From: an uncultured Granulosicoccaceae bacterium
GTDB lineage: Bacteria > Pseudomonadota > Gammaproteobacteria > Granulosicoccales > Granulosicoccaceae
Assembly (NCBI GenBank): GCA_937951695.1
Contig: CALFBL010000227.1
Coordinates: 1 to 9,674 of the forward strand
Direction: 5' to 3'
Length of the DNA: 9,674 bases
The number at the start of each line of letters is the position of its first letter. Position 1 is the first letter of the stretch. The notes beneath the pieces are model-generated. The model was given only the letters and a program-made list of their open reading frames with translations. It was not told the origin of the DNA and ran no database searches. Positions 1-6,828 of this stretch are shown one piece after another. Made by a program: the position numbers and the translations under genes.

Positions 1-2
1 AT

Positions 3-83
3 ACAATTGCACATCCTGCATTAAGTAAAGATGGGAAAAGACTTTATTTCTCTTCAGATATGCCAGGACCTTTTGGAGCCTGG
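3..83 (+). CDS. Fragment of a PD40/WD40-like beta-propeller protein, probably foreign to this genome
   Basis: The plus-strand frame starting at base 3 reads HPALSKDGKRLYFSSDMPG (codons from base 12), followed by PFGAW. This matches the PD40 (TolB/WD40-like) blade motif HPALSpDGkxLYFsSDxPGGfGgxD seen in many OmpA-family and outer-membrane proteins, especially in Bacteroidetes. The first 60 bases are about 32% G+C by hand count, far below the rest of the window. The match stops around bases 76-83, the frame then runs into a stop at 102-104, and the sequence becomes ligA on the opposite strand. Both ends of the gene are missing. I read it as a piece of another genome joined here by assembly or amplification. 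The blade motif is seen directly; the Bacteroidetes origin is inferred from composition and family habit. Confidence 0.6.
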
Positions 84-481
84 ACGAACTTGCCACTCAC
101 ATAGCGCAGACTGACTGCCAGCCCGTCAAGCTTGGGTTCCGCCACATAAGTGATGGTGTCGGCGGCGTCCAGACGCTCACTGACCTGCCGATCAAAGTCT
201 GCAAGGTCCGCGGCTGAGAAGGCGTTACCCAAAGACAACATCGGCACCGCATGGCGCACCGAATCAAATTTATCTAGTGGAGCACTGCCCACACGCTGCG
301 TGGGTGAATCCTCGGTACGCAGTTCAGGGTACTGCTCTTCGAGCGCTCTGAGCTCGTGAAACAGGGCGTCGTACTCAGCATCGCTAACGGTGGGGTCATC
401 CAGCACGTAATAGCGATGATTGTGCTCATTTAGCGCATCATGCAGCGTATTGACGTGCGCCTGACGTTTTGCCTCACTCAC
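44..481 (-). CDS. ligA: NAD-dependent DNA ligase LigA, N-terminal part only (truncated by the left junction)
   Basis: LigA seals nicks in DNA during replication and repair, using NAD+ to adenylate its catalytic lysine. The visible ~135 native residues carry the Ia domain that binds the nicotinamide mononucleotide half of NAD+ (Y24, Y25, D34, Y37, D38 align with the E. coli set), the DSPTQRVG segment, and the adenylation motif EPKLDGLAVS with catalytic K117. Family members are about 670 residues long, so roughly four fifths is absent. After Val-Gln-Ala (~133-135), where the family continues with an ATRGDG-like segment, the frame reads ten unrelated residues to a stop at 44-46. Those residues are antisense to the PD40 fragment. 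The start is GTG with no good ribosome site, 10 bases after the zipA stop, which suggests translational coupling. An intact ligA is essential in bacteria, so this is most likely an artefact of the contig edge, not a pseudogene. Confidence 0.93.
   Translation of the reverse strand: MSEAKRQAHVNTLHDALNEHNHRYYVLDDPTVSDAEYDALFHELRALEEQYPELRTEDSPTQRVGSAPLDKFDSVRHAVPMLSLGNAFSAADLADFDRQVSERLDAADTITYVAEPKLDGLAVSLRYVSGKFVQAPKGPGISEEK
76..86. other. Probable chimeric junction between a Bacteroidetes-like fragment and ligA
   Basis: To the left, the plus strand codes for a PD40 blade and is AT-rich. To the right, the minus strand codes for LigA with the composition of the rest of the window. The six bases gcctgg at 78-83 fit both expected proteins: a Gly-Ala-Trp end of the PD40 motif, and the Gln-Ala codons of LigA read backwards. 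Short shared bases at an inverted join are typical of chimeras from multiple displacement amplification or misassembly. This is inference from sequence alone. Confidence 0.6.
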
Positions 482-491
482 CTCAAGAAAA

Positions 492-1427
492 TTACGACGT
501 TGCTTTAACGAAGTACCGTTGTTCGTGCATGTAGGTCACGATGTTTTCGCGCATGTGTGAGACCGCCTGATTACTCAAGGTGCTACGGTCACTACCGAGC
601 ACGATGCCGCCTAAGTGCTGCGCCAAGCCACGCGCTTCGCTAATCAATACCTCAAAAGCCACATCAGCAGCCACAGGCCCTGGCAATTGCAGGATGAGCG
701 TAATGCCGGGTGTGTAAAAAGAATTGATATCATTAATATCGAAATACCCAGGCTCTACCATTTTCGCAATAGAGAACATTTTCTTCTGCTGATGCATGGA
801 GTGGAAAATGTTCATTTCACCGTAGTGAAAACCGCGCTGCTCGAACAGTTCGTACAAGGTGGCGCCGTTGAACACTTGATCCTGTGGCGCTACCACGTGC
901 ACGGTAACGATTTTACTTTGCCCAGCGGCAGACGCTGGAGCGCTCGCACTCTTTTTGCTGCTGCTGGCGACGCGCTGGCCTCGCATTGGCGACAGTCTGT
1001 TGCTGATGCTCTCGATCTTCTGGGCGATGGTGGACTTGGTGGTGTGTGTACCCACCTCAGGAACATCGGCCGGCAAGCTACCGCTACCGGGACGGACAAA
1101 ATCATCAGGATCAATATCACTAATGTCGTCGAACGGGGCGGTTGCGTGGTTCGGATCGACTAACAACGGATCAACTGATGCTTCGCCGTGGTGATGATAA
1201 CCGTTCTGCGGATCGGCGTAGTAGCCCTCAACATCTTGTAGATCATCAAAATTATCCGCTTGCGGGTAATGATCGTCGGCTGATGCGGTTTGTCCGGCAC
1301 GCTGATTAGCGGCGGCATCCAGCGCTTGGCGTTGGTCAGCGGCGGGGCGTTTCGGACGGCCCGAAAAATACAATAAGGCAAGTATCGCAACACCGGCGAT
1401 GATCAAAATCCAACGGAACATCTCCAT
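492..1427 (-). CDS. zipA: Cell division protein ZipA
   Basis: ZipA is an inner-membrane protein of the divisome that tethers FtsZ filaments to the membrane in Gammaproteobacteria. The 311-residue product has the family architecture. A single N-terminal membrane segment (about 4-22) is followed by a short basic stretch (GRPKRPA). A long linker runs from ~30 to 168, and the globular FtsZ-binding domain from ~171 to 309 begins SKIVTVHVVAP and includes GATLYELFEQRGFHYGEMNIFH. The linker is unusual in being acidic with a His run (about residues 55-111, including YHHHG and DPDDF), whereas the E. coli linker is Pro/Gln-rich. The ATG at 1425-1427 has a GGGG element 8 bases upstream, within the 33-base gap after smc. 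The ligA start follows 10 bases downstream, so smc-zipA-ligA is probably one transcript. This matches the order known in Pseudomonas. Confidence 0.94.
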   Translation of the reverse strand: MEMFRWILIIAGVAILALLYFSGRPKRPAADQRQALDAAANQRAGQTASADDHYPQADNFDDLQDVEGYYADPQNGYHHHGEASVDPLLVDPNHATAPFDDISDIDPDDFVRPGSGSLPADVPEVGTHTTKSTIAQKIESISNRLSPMRGQRVASSSKKSASAPASAAGQSKIVTVHVVAPQDQVFNGATLYELFEQRGFHYGEMNIFHSMHQQKKMFSIAKMVEPGYFDINDINSFYTPGITLILQLPGPVAADVAFEVLISEARGLAQHLGGIVLGSDRSTLSNQAVSHMRENIVTYMHEQRYFVKATS

Positions 1428-1460
1428 CCAAATGACCCCAATAGTCGGTGTGAAGTTTGG

Positions 1461-4400
1461 TTAAACGCCAGCCAATTCGACAGCTGCTTCAACGTCGACA
1501 GCAACCAGTCGTGACACGCCCGGCTCGTTCATGGTGACACCCATCAACTGATCCGACAACTCCATAGTCACCTTGTTGTGCGTAATGATAATGAATTGTA
1601 CACGCTCGGACATTTCGCGCACCAACTGACAGAAGCGTCCTACGTTTGCATCATCCAGCGGTGCATCGACTTCGTCCAGCATACAGAAAGGTGATGGATT
1701 CAATTCGAAAAAAGCGAACACCAGCGACACCGCGGTCAACGCTTTTTCACCACCTGATAACAACTGTAAATTGTTAATGCGCTTACCCGGCGGTTGCGCG
1801 AACACACTAACCCCGGTGCTCAATAAATCATCACCGGTCAGTTGCAACGAGGCCTTGCCGCCACCAAACAACCGCGGGAAAAACGCTTCGAATTTCGCGT
1901 TGACCGCTTCGAACGTCTCTTTAAACCGAGCGCGTGTTTCCCGATCGATTTTAGCTATGGCACGTTCAAGGGTTTCTAGCGCTTCAGTGACGTCCGCATG
2001 CTGCTCGTCGAGATACTCTTTGCGCGTGGACTGCTCGGCGTGTTCGTCGATCGCCGCCAGATTGATTGGCCCGAGACGGCTGATCTTTTGTTCAAGCTGA
2101 CTCACCGCCTGTTCCCACTCAGACACATTCGCTTCTGCCACTAAGTGCTCAGACAGCTCGTCGACGTTGTAATCGTGCTCGTCGAGTTGCTCGTCCAATG
2201 TTTTTAAGCGCACCACCGACTCCTGCGTGGCCATGCGCTCAGCCTGCAAGGACTCACGCGCCAGTTGCGACTGCTGATCGTGCTTCACACGCGATTGTTC
2301 GTGGTCACGCAGGCGCCCGTCGACATCGTGTACCGCTTGGCGCGCTATATTCAGCGACTCTTCGCTGGTGCTGCGCGTAGTTAACATGTCGTTTAACGAC
2401 GCCTCCAGCGCAATCAGCGGGTCCACCGTGTCGTCCACCAAGGCATTGTTCAAACTATCACGACGCTCGCTCAGCTCTTGTATCCGCGTCTGCATGCGCT
2501 GCAAGTTCTGCTCAGTGGCGACGCGCGCGCTCTTCATCGATTCGACTCGAATCGCGAGTTCCTGCCCGGCGTTGCGCTCCTGCTCCACCCGAGCTTTGGC
2601 TTCACTCAAGGCCGCATCTAGCTCACTCTGCTCGGCTTGCAACCGCTCATCATCGGCGGCCATCTCTTCCAACGATTCCGCCGCACTGGCGTGGGCCCGG
2701 GTGGCTTCTGCCAAGGCTTGCCGATCCTCGTTCAGTTGCGCGCGCAGCTCATCGCCTTCACCGTCTATTTGCTGCTGCCGGGCGCTAAGCTGGGTAAGCT
2801 CCTGCTGCTGGGCGTGTAAATTCGATTTAATATCCGCTAAGGCTCGAACCGCATCGTTTAAGCTGTGCTGCAGGGTATCCCGGCGTGCTTCATGATCGCC
2901 CAGTTTATCCTCCAGTATCAACAGATCCGACTGCTCGCTCTGCACCGTTTCTTCAAGCTCATCGATGATCGCGCGCAGCTCTGTAATTTCGTTTTCGCGA
3001 ATCAACACGCTGTCTTCGGCGTCAGCGCGCGCAATACGCAGCCAATGCTTGCCCAACCAGACACCGTCGCGCGTAATCACCGACTCATCGTCGTCGAGCT
3101 CGGCACGCAACTGCTGCGCGTCCTTTAGAGTTTCAGCCACTTTGACTCGACTGAGCCAAGACCTCACAGCCCCGGCATTTTGCACCTTCGACAACAATGA
3201 ATCCTGCGCCGATATGGCCATGGATTGCGCGGCGGATTGGGCCAACAGCGTCAGCTGCGCGGCCGGTAAATCATTCAGGCAACGTTGTAAAATGTCCGCA
3301 TCGTCGACGCATACAGCTTCCAAGCTTGGCCCCAGCACCAATTCAACCGCTTTCTCCCAACCCGTCTCAATGGTTAGCTGCTGCGCCAAACGCGGAGCCG
3401 CCTCCAGTTCGTGCATCACCAGCCAGGCATCGCCTGCGCTGGTATCGTTGTTCAGCGCCGCCTGCTGCAGAGCTTCCAAAGATGCCAGTCGGCCCAGCGA
3501 AGATTGCACCCGGGCCGTCGATTCGTTGACCTGTACCTGCTTGCGACGCACCTCTTCACGCAGCAGCAGCTGCTTCTCGCCGCTTTGCTCAGCCTGCAAC
3601 TTAAGTTTTTGCTCGGTATTGAGCGCAATCACTTCCTCAGCTATTAACGTAGCAATACGCTTTTCCAGCGAACCAAAATCCGAGCCTTGCTTTTCTTCAT
3701 CCAAACGCGCCAGTCGCGTAGCGTTTTGCTCCACGCTGCGTTCGAGTTGATCCATGCGAGATCGCTCGACCTGCGCGGTTTGCGAAAACTCGGCACGCCG
3801 GGACCGGTGCGTATTACTGCGTTCTTGCCATTGAACGCGTTGCGTTTCAGCTTGAGTAAGCACCTCGGCCTGTACTTTCTGATTGTTTTTCAAGGCGTCG
3901 AACTGCGGCTGATCCACCGACATCGACTCATCGATTTCAGCGATGCGCTTTTGGTCTTCGTCGACGTGCCGAGTGGCTTCGTCCAACGATTTTTCAACAT
4001 CCGCCAGATCTTGATTTTGCTGTCGCCGAGTGGCTTTGGTGTGCTCGATACTTTGCTCAATCTTCGACACATCCGCCCCGATGCGATAGAAGTCAGCCTG
4101 AATCTGGTTGAACGATTGGGTCGCGCTCTCACGTTGCTCGCGAGCGCGCTCAATGGCGGTCTCCTCAGCGCGCAATTCAGCGATGATCGCTTCCAGTTCT
4201 TTTTCTTTCTCAGCGATCGACACGTTCTGGCGCTCACGAGTGACCTCGAATTCCCGCCGCCTGAGCAACAGTAGTTCGCCTTTTTTGGAGCGCAGTTCAG
4301 CGTTCAGAACCTGAAAACGCTCTGCCGTACTGGCCTGGCGCTTGAGTTTGTCTAGCTGTTTGTCCACCTCTTCGATCAAATCATTCAGACGATCAAGGTT

Positions 4401-4967
4401 GTCGCGGGTGTGGCGGATACGGTTTTCGGTTTCACGCCGGCGCTCTTTGTATTTCGAGATGCCAGCGGCTTCCTCCAGATACACCCGCAAATCTTCCGGT
4501 TTCGCCTCAATCAATCGCGAAACCATGCCTTGCTCGATGATGGCGTAACTGCGCGGACCCAAGCCGGTGCCCAGAAAAATATCCCGGATGTCGCGACGCC
4601 GGCACCGCGTGTTGTTCAAAAAGTATTTGGACGTACCATCGCGAGACGCTTCACGGCGGATAGAGATCTCGGAGAACTGAGCGTATTCACCCCCTAAGCG
4701 GCCTTCGTTGTTGTCGAATATCAATTCAACTGAGGCGCTGCCGACGGGTTTACGTTGCGAGGAGCCATTAAAAATGACGTCATCCATCGATTCACCGCGA
4801 AGGTGTTTCGCAGACGACTCACCCATCACCCAGCGCACCGCATCGATGGTGTTAGATTTGCCGCAACCGTTCGGCCCCACGATCCCAACCAGCGAACCGG
4901 GCATTTTGAGTTCAGTGGGGTCGACAAACGACTTGAACCCAGCGATCTTTATTCGTGTTAGCCGCAT
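1461..4967 (-). CDS. smc: Chromosome partition protein Smc
   Basis: Smc is the ATPase of the bacterial condensin Smc-ScpAB. It dimerises through its hinge and extrudes DNA loops to organise and segregate the nucleoid. All ATPase elements are present in the 1168 residues: Walker A GPNGCGKS (31-38), ABC signature LLSGGEK (1069-1075), Walker B ending MLDE (D1098, E1099), D-loop, and switch histidine H1130. Two long coiled coils rich in Glu, Gln, Arg and Ala (about 170-500 and 655-990) flank a hinge at ~505-650 that starts GDAWLVMHELEAAP. The hinge lacks the paired-glycine stretch seen in Firmicutes Smc, which I believe is usual in the Pseudomonas-type protein. Length agrees with family members (~1150-1190). 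The ATG at 4965-4967 opens directly into the conserved MRLTRIKIAGFKSF. scpA and scpB are not nearby. Having smc fits a lineage without MukBEF. Confidence 0.97.
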   Translation of the reverse strand: MRLTRIKIAGFKSFVDPTELKMPGSLVGIVGPNGCGKSNTIDAVRWVMGESSAKHLRGESMDDVIFNGSSQRKPVGSASVELIFDNNEGRLGGEYAQFSEISIRREASRDGTSKYFLNNTRCRRRDIRDIFLGTGLGPRSYAIIEQGMVSRLIEAKPEDLRVYLEEAAGISKYKERRRETENRIRHTRDNLDRLNDLIEEVDKQLDKLKRQASTAERFQVLNAELRSKKGELLLLRRREFEVTRERQNVSIAEKEKELEAIIAELRAEETAIERAREQRESATQSFNQIQADFYRIGADVSKIEQSIEHTKATRRQQNQDLADVEKSLDEATRHVDEDQKRIAEIDESMSVDQPQFDALKNNQKVQAEVLTQAETQRVQWQERSNTHRSRRAEFSQTAQVERSRMDQLERSVEQNATRLARLDEEKQGSDFGSLEKRIATLIAEEVIALNTEQKLKLQAEQSGEKQLLLREEVRRKQVQVNESTARVQSSLGRLASLEALQQAALNNDTSAGDAWLVMHELEAAPRLAQQLTIETGWEKAVELVLGPSLEAVCVDDADILQRCLNDLPAAQLTLLAQSAAQSMAISAQDSLLSKVQNAGAVRSWLSRVKVAETLKDAQQLRAELDDDESVITRDGVWLGKHWLRIARADAEDSVLIRENEITELRAIIDELEETVQSEQSDLLILEDKLGDHEARRDTLQHSLNDAVRALADIKSNLHAQQQELTQLSARQQQIDGEGDELRAQLNEDRQALAEATRAHASAAESLEEMAADDERLQAEQSELDAALSEAKARVEQERNAGQELAIRVESMKSARVATEQNLQRMQTRIQELSERRDSLNNALVDDTVDPLIALEASLNDMLTTRSTSEESLNIARQAVHDVDGRLRDHEQSRVKHDQQSQLARESLQAERMATQESVVRLKTLDEQLDEHDYNVDELSEHLVAEANVSEWEQAVSQLEQKISRLGPINLAAIDEHAEQSTRKEYLDEQHADVTEALETLERAIAKIDRETRARFKETFEAVNAKFEAFFPRLFGGGKASLQLTGDDLLSTGVSVFAQPPGKRINNLQLLSGGEKALTAVSLVFAFFELNPSPFCMLDEVDAPLDDANVGRFCQLVREMSERVQFIIITHNKVTMELSDQLMGVTMNEPGVSRLVAVDVEAAVELAGV

Positions 4968-5015
4968 TGAATAGTGTCTTCGCTGTAGCAGCTGTAGCCT
5001 CTATTTAGGCAACAC

Positions 5016-5021
5016 ATTGTA
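5016..5021 (-). promoter_or_regulatory. Candidate -10 element for the smc-zipA-ligA transcript
   Basis: On the minus strand TACAAT (5 of 6 matches to TATAAT) lies about 49 bases before the smc ATG, within the intergenic space shared with cysZ. A run of A residues precedes it, but no good -35 hexamer is found at 16-18 bases, so the call is weak. Confidence 0.3.
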
Positions 5022-5070
5022 CTGTCTTTTTAGCTCTGCGGAACCCTTGCACCACCGCTATTCTTCTTCT

Positions 5071-5820
5071 ATGACACACCCAAATTTCTTCGCATCTGCC
5101 GCCTACTTGGCCAAAGGTGTTCAATTGGTGAACACTTCCGGTATCAGGCAATTTGTGATCGTGCCACTTTTTCTCAATATCGCGGCCTTCGGTATATTCG
5201 GCTGGTCTGCCTACACTTGGTTTGTGAACTGGTTGGACAGCTTTGCCGTGTTGCACTGGGCGGCGAACGTGCCGGTATTGGGATTGCTGGTAGGGTTCAT
5301 CCGCGGATTGATTGCAACCGCCGTGTTTGTGGTGCTCATTTTTCTTATCGTGCTATTCTCAAACCTCATCGCAGCCCCCTTCAACGGGCTGCTAGCAGAA
5401 CACGTCGAAGCACACCTTACCGGAATAGCCGCACCCGACACTCCGCTGCGCGCACTCATTAAAGAATTGCCCCGAACGCTGGGGGCTGAAATCCGAAAAC
5501 TGTTCTATCTGGCCATAATGCTCCTGGGCATTGGTATCCTGCATTGGATCCCGTTGGTAAATATTCTCGCGCCGTTTTTACTGATCGCGTTCTCGGCCTG
5601 GATGTTCGCCATTGAATACTGGGATTACCCGATGGGCAACCACGGTCTGGTGTTCGGGGATGTGCGAGCATTCGCCCGAACCCGAAAACCGGCGGCATTC
5701 GGCTTCGGCGCCATCGTGGCTCTGGTCAGCAGCATTCCCATCTTGAATTTTGTCATTATGCCAATCGCCGTCGCAGGCGCGACCGCGTTATGGGTGGAGC
5801 ACTTTAAAGATGAGTATTGA
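5071..5820 (+). CDS. cysZ: CysZ sulfate transporter (EI24 family)
   Basis: CysZ is an inner-membrane protein mediating sulfate uptake for cysteine biosynthesis. From the ATG at 5071 the product is 249 residues, close to E. coli CysZ (253). Hydrophobic segments lie at about 27-52, 68-100, 144-180 and 209-242, the family's hairpin-like membrane layout. The family signature around residues 179-192 reads FAIEYWDYPMGNHG, and the C-terminal part SIPILNFVIMPIAVAGATAL closely resembles the E. coli protein. An upstream TTG at 5017 would add 18 residues without membrane character or a ribosome site, so I reject it. The chosen ATG also lacks a Shine-Dalgarno sequence; a TATTCT at 5059-5064 could be a -10 giving a leaderless message, but this is speculative. 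It diverges from smc, echoing the cysZ/zipA divergence of E. coli. Its last codons overlap the next gene by 11 bases. Confidence 0.92.
   Translation: MTHPNFFASAAYLAKGVQLVNTSGIRQFVIVPLFLNIAAFGIFGWSAYTWFVNWLDSFAVLHWAANVPVLGLLVGFIRGLIATAVFVVLIFLIVLFSNLIAAPFNGLLAEHVEAHLTGIAAPDTPLRALIKELPRTLGAEIRKLFYLAIMLLGIGILHWIPLVNILAPFLLIAFSAWMFAIEYWDYPMGNHGLVFGDVRAFARTRKPAAFGFGAIVALVSSIPILNFVIMPIAVAGATALWVEHFKDEY
5793..5799 (+). promoter_or_regulatory. Ribosome binding site for the M23 peptidase, inside cysZ
   Basis: GGTGGAG lies 10 bases before the ATG at 5810, within the last codons of cysZ. It supports that ATG over the longer reading frame opening at 5750, and it suggests that the two genes are translated from one message. 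Confidence 0.55.
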
Positions 5821-6715
5821 TAGTTACAGATCGGCCCTAGTGCAACAAATTTCATTGAACGTACTACTGATTTTCGGATTGCTATTGGTTCAGCCTGATG
5901 CCACGTTTGCCCAGTCCGGTGCAAACGACCAAGACGACGGTATATTTCGGGTAGGACCCTTTGAGCATCACAGTGTGCCTGGCGGCATCGCCATCGTACC
6001 CACCGGATTGAGTAACGAGGCCGTTGCGCCCACACTGCGCTGGAATAGTCGACGTCTTGCAGCGCTGTACGCTAACAACCAGTGGTACGCCCTCGTTGGC
6101 ATTCCACTCAGTACCGAAGCCGGTGTGCAAACAGTCGTTGTATCAGCTGGCGATAAAACCGTTGAAATCACGTTCGCGGTTGATGAGGCTCACTACGAAG
6201 AGCAGCGCATTACCATCAGCGACGAACGCAAAGTGAATCCTGCGCCCTTGGACATGGAACGAATCAACAAGGAGAGCGTCCGGTTAAAAGCGGTCAAAGC
6301 GATACACAGCAGCAATCTGCTTAGCGATCATTTTATCTGGCCAGTGACAGGCCCCATTAGCAGCACATTTGGCTTGCAGCGATTTTTTAACGATCAGCCT
6401 CGTAGACCCCACGGCGGCATCGACATCGCTATGCCAACAGGTACCCCCATCATTGCCCCAGCCGATGGCGTGATCATCGACACCGGAAACTATTTTTTCA
6501 ACGGCAATTCGGTGTTCATCGATCATGGCCTCGGCGTACAAACGTTTTATGCCCACATGGATTCCATCGCGGTATCGAACGGCGACACCGTCGGGCAAGG
6601 GGATGTCATCGGCACCGTCGGTGAAACCGGCCGCGTAACCGGGGCCCACCTACATTGGTCACTGGGTTTGAATGGTACCTGGGTGGACCCTACGCTGGTG
6701 TTGGTTGATGACTAA
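5810..6715 (+). CDS. Exported M23-family peptidoglycan DD-metalloendopeptidase
   Basis: This is a zinc peptidase predicted to cut peptide cross-links of peptidoglycan in the periplasm. From the ATG at 5810 it has 301 residues. A signal peptide covers 1-34 (hydrophobic core NVLLIFGLLLV, likely cleavage after ATFA). An N-terminal domain at about 45-125 contains PGGIAIVP and WYALVGIPL, typical of the Peptidase_M23_N region. The LytM/M23 domain runs from ~176 to 298. Its metal and catalytic residues are complete: HGGID (H201, D205), YAHM (H249) and HLHW (H280, H282). The enzyme is therefore likely active, unlike regulators such as EnvC that lack zinc ligands. The start overlaps the cysZ stop by 11 bases and has a ribosome site inside cysZ. 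A longer frame from 5750 would prefix 20 residues and bury the signal peptide. The link with cysZ may be only positional. Confidence 0.92.
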   Translation: MSIDSYRSALVQQISLNVLLIFGLLLVQPDATFAQSGANDQDDGIFRVGPFEHHSVPGGIAIVPTGLSNEAVAPTLRWNSRRLAALYANNQWYALVGIPLSTEAGVQTVVVSAGDKTVEITFAVDEAHYEEQRITISDERKVNPAPLDMERINKESVRLKAVKAIHSSNLLSDHFIWPVTGPISSTFGLQRFFNDQPRRPHGGIDIAMPTGTPIIAPADGVIIDTGNYFFNGNSVFIDHGLGVQTFYAHMDSIAVSNGDTVGQGDVIGTVGETGRVTGAHLHWSLGLNGTWVDPTLVLVDD

Positions 6716-6828
6716 CACCTGATGCACACGGTGCAACTACCGGCTCGGGCTCGGGTGACCTCTCGACAATGACCCGACCATTGGATCGCCAGAGTGGCCC
6801 CGCCATCTTCTCGAGCCGATCGTGTCAT

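Noticed and set aside
44..481. Reading the short LigA as a genuine pseudogene or a small stand-alone adenylation protein
   Set aside because: The break coincides with a change in composition and with an unrelated coding motif on the other strand, which a chimeric join explains better than gene decay.
615..1163. Plus-strand frame of 182 codons opposite zipA
   Set aside because: ZipA on the other strand is clearly the gene; this frame shows no family motifs.
2965..3750. Long plus-strand frame of 261 codons opposite smc
   Set aside because: It is antisense to the Smc coiled coil and hinge; its Ser/Ala/Arg/Cys-rich product is what the reverse of Glu/Gln/Ala-rich coding gives, with no recognisable domain.
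3687..4274. Plus-strand frame of 195 codons opposite smc
   Set aside because: Antisense shadow of the Smc coiled coil with no ribosome site, domain or independent support.
5017..5070. TTG-initiated N-terminal extension of cysZ
   Set aside because: No ribosome site, and the extra residues match nothing in CysZ, which normally starts close to the ATG at 5071.
5750..5809. 20-residue N-terminal extension of the M23 peptidase
   Set aside because: It would overlap cysZ by 71 bases and put a basic extension before a clear signal peptide; the ATG at 5810 has a ribosome site.
6743..6755. Short direct repeat GCTCGG-GCTCGG
   Set aside because: Two six-base copies are too short to support a repeat element.
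6716..6828. Possible bidirectional terminator between the converging M23 and GH3 genes, including TGCAC-ACG-GTGCA at 6723-6735
   Set aside because: The stem is only 5 base pairs with no T tract on either strand; nothing else in the gap forms a convincing terminator.
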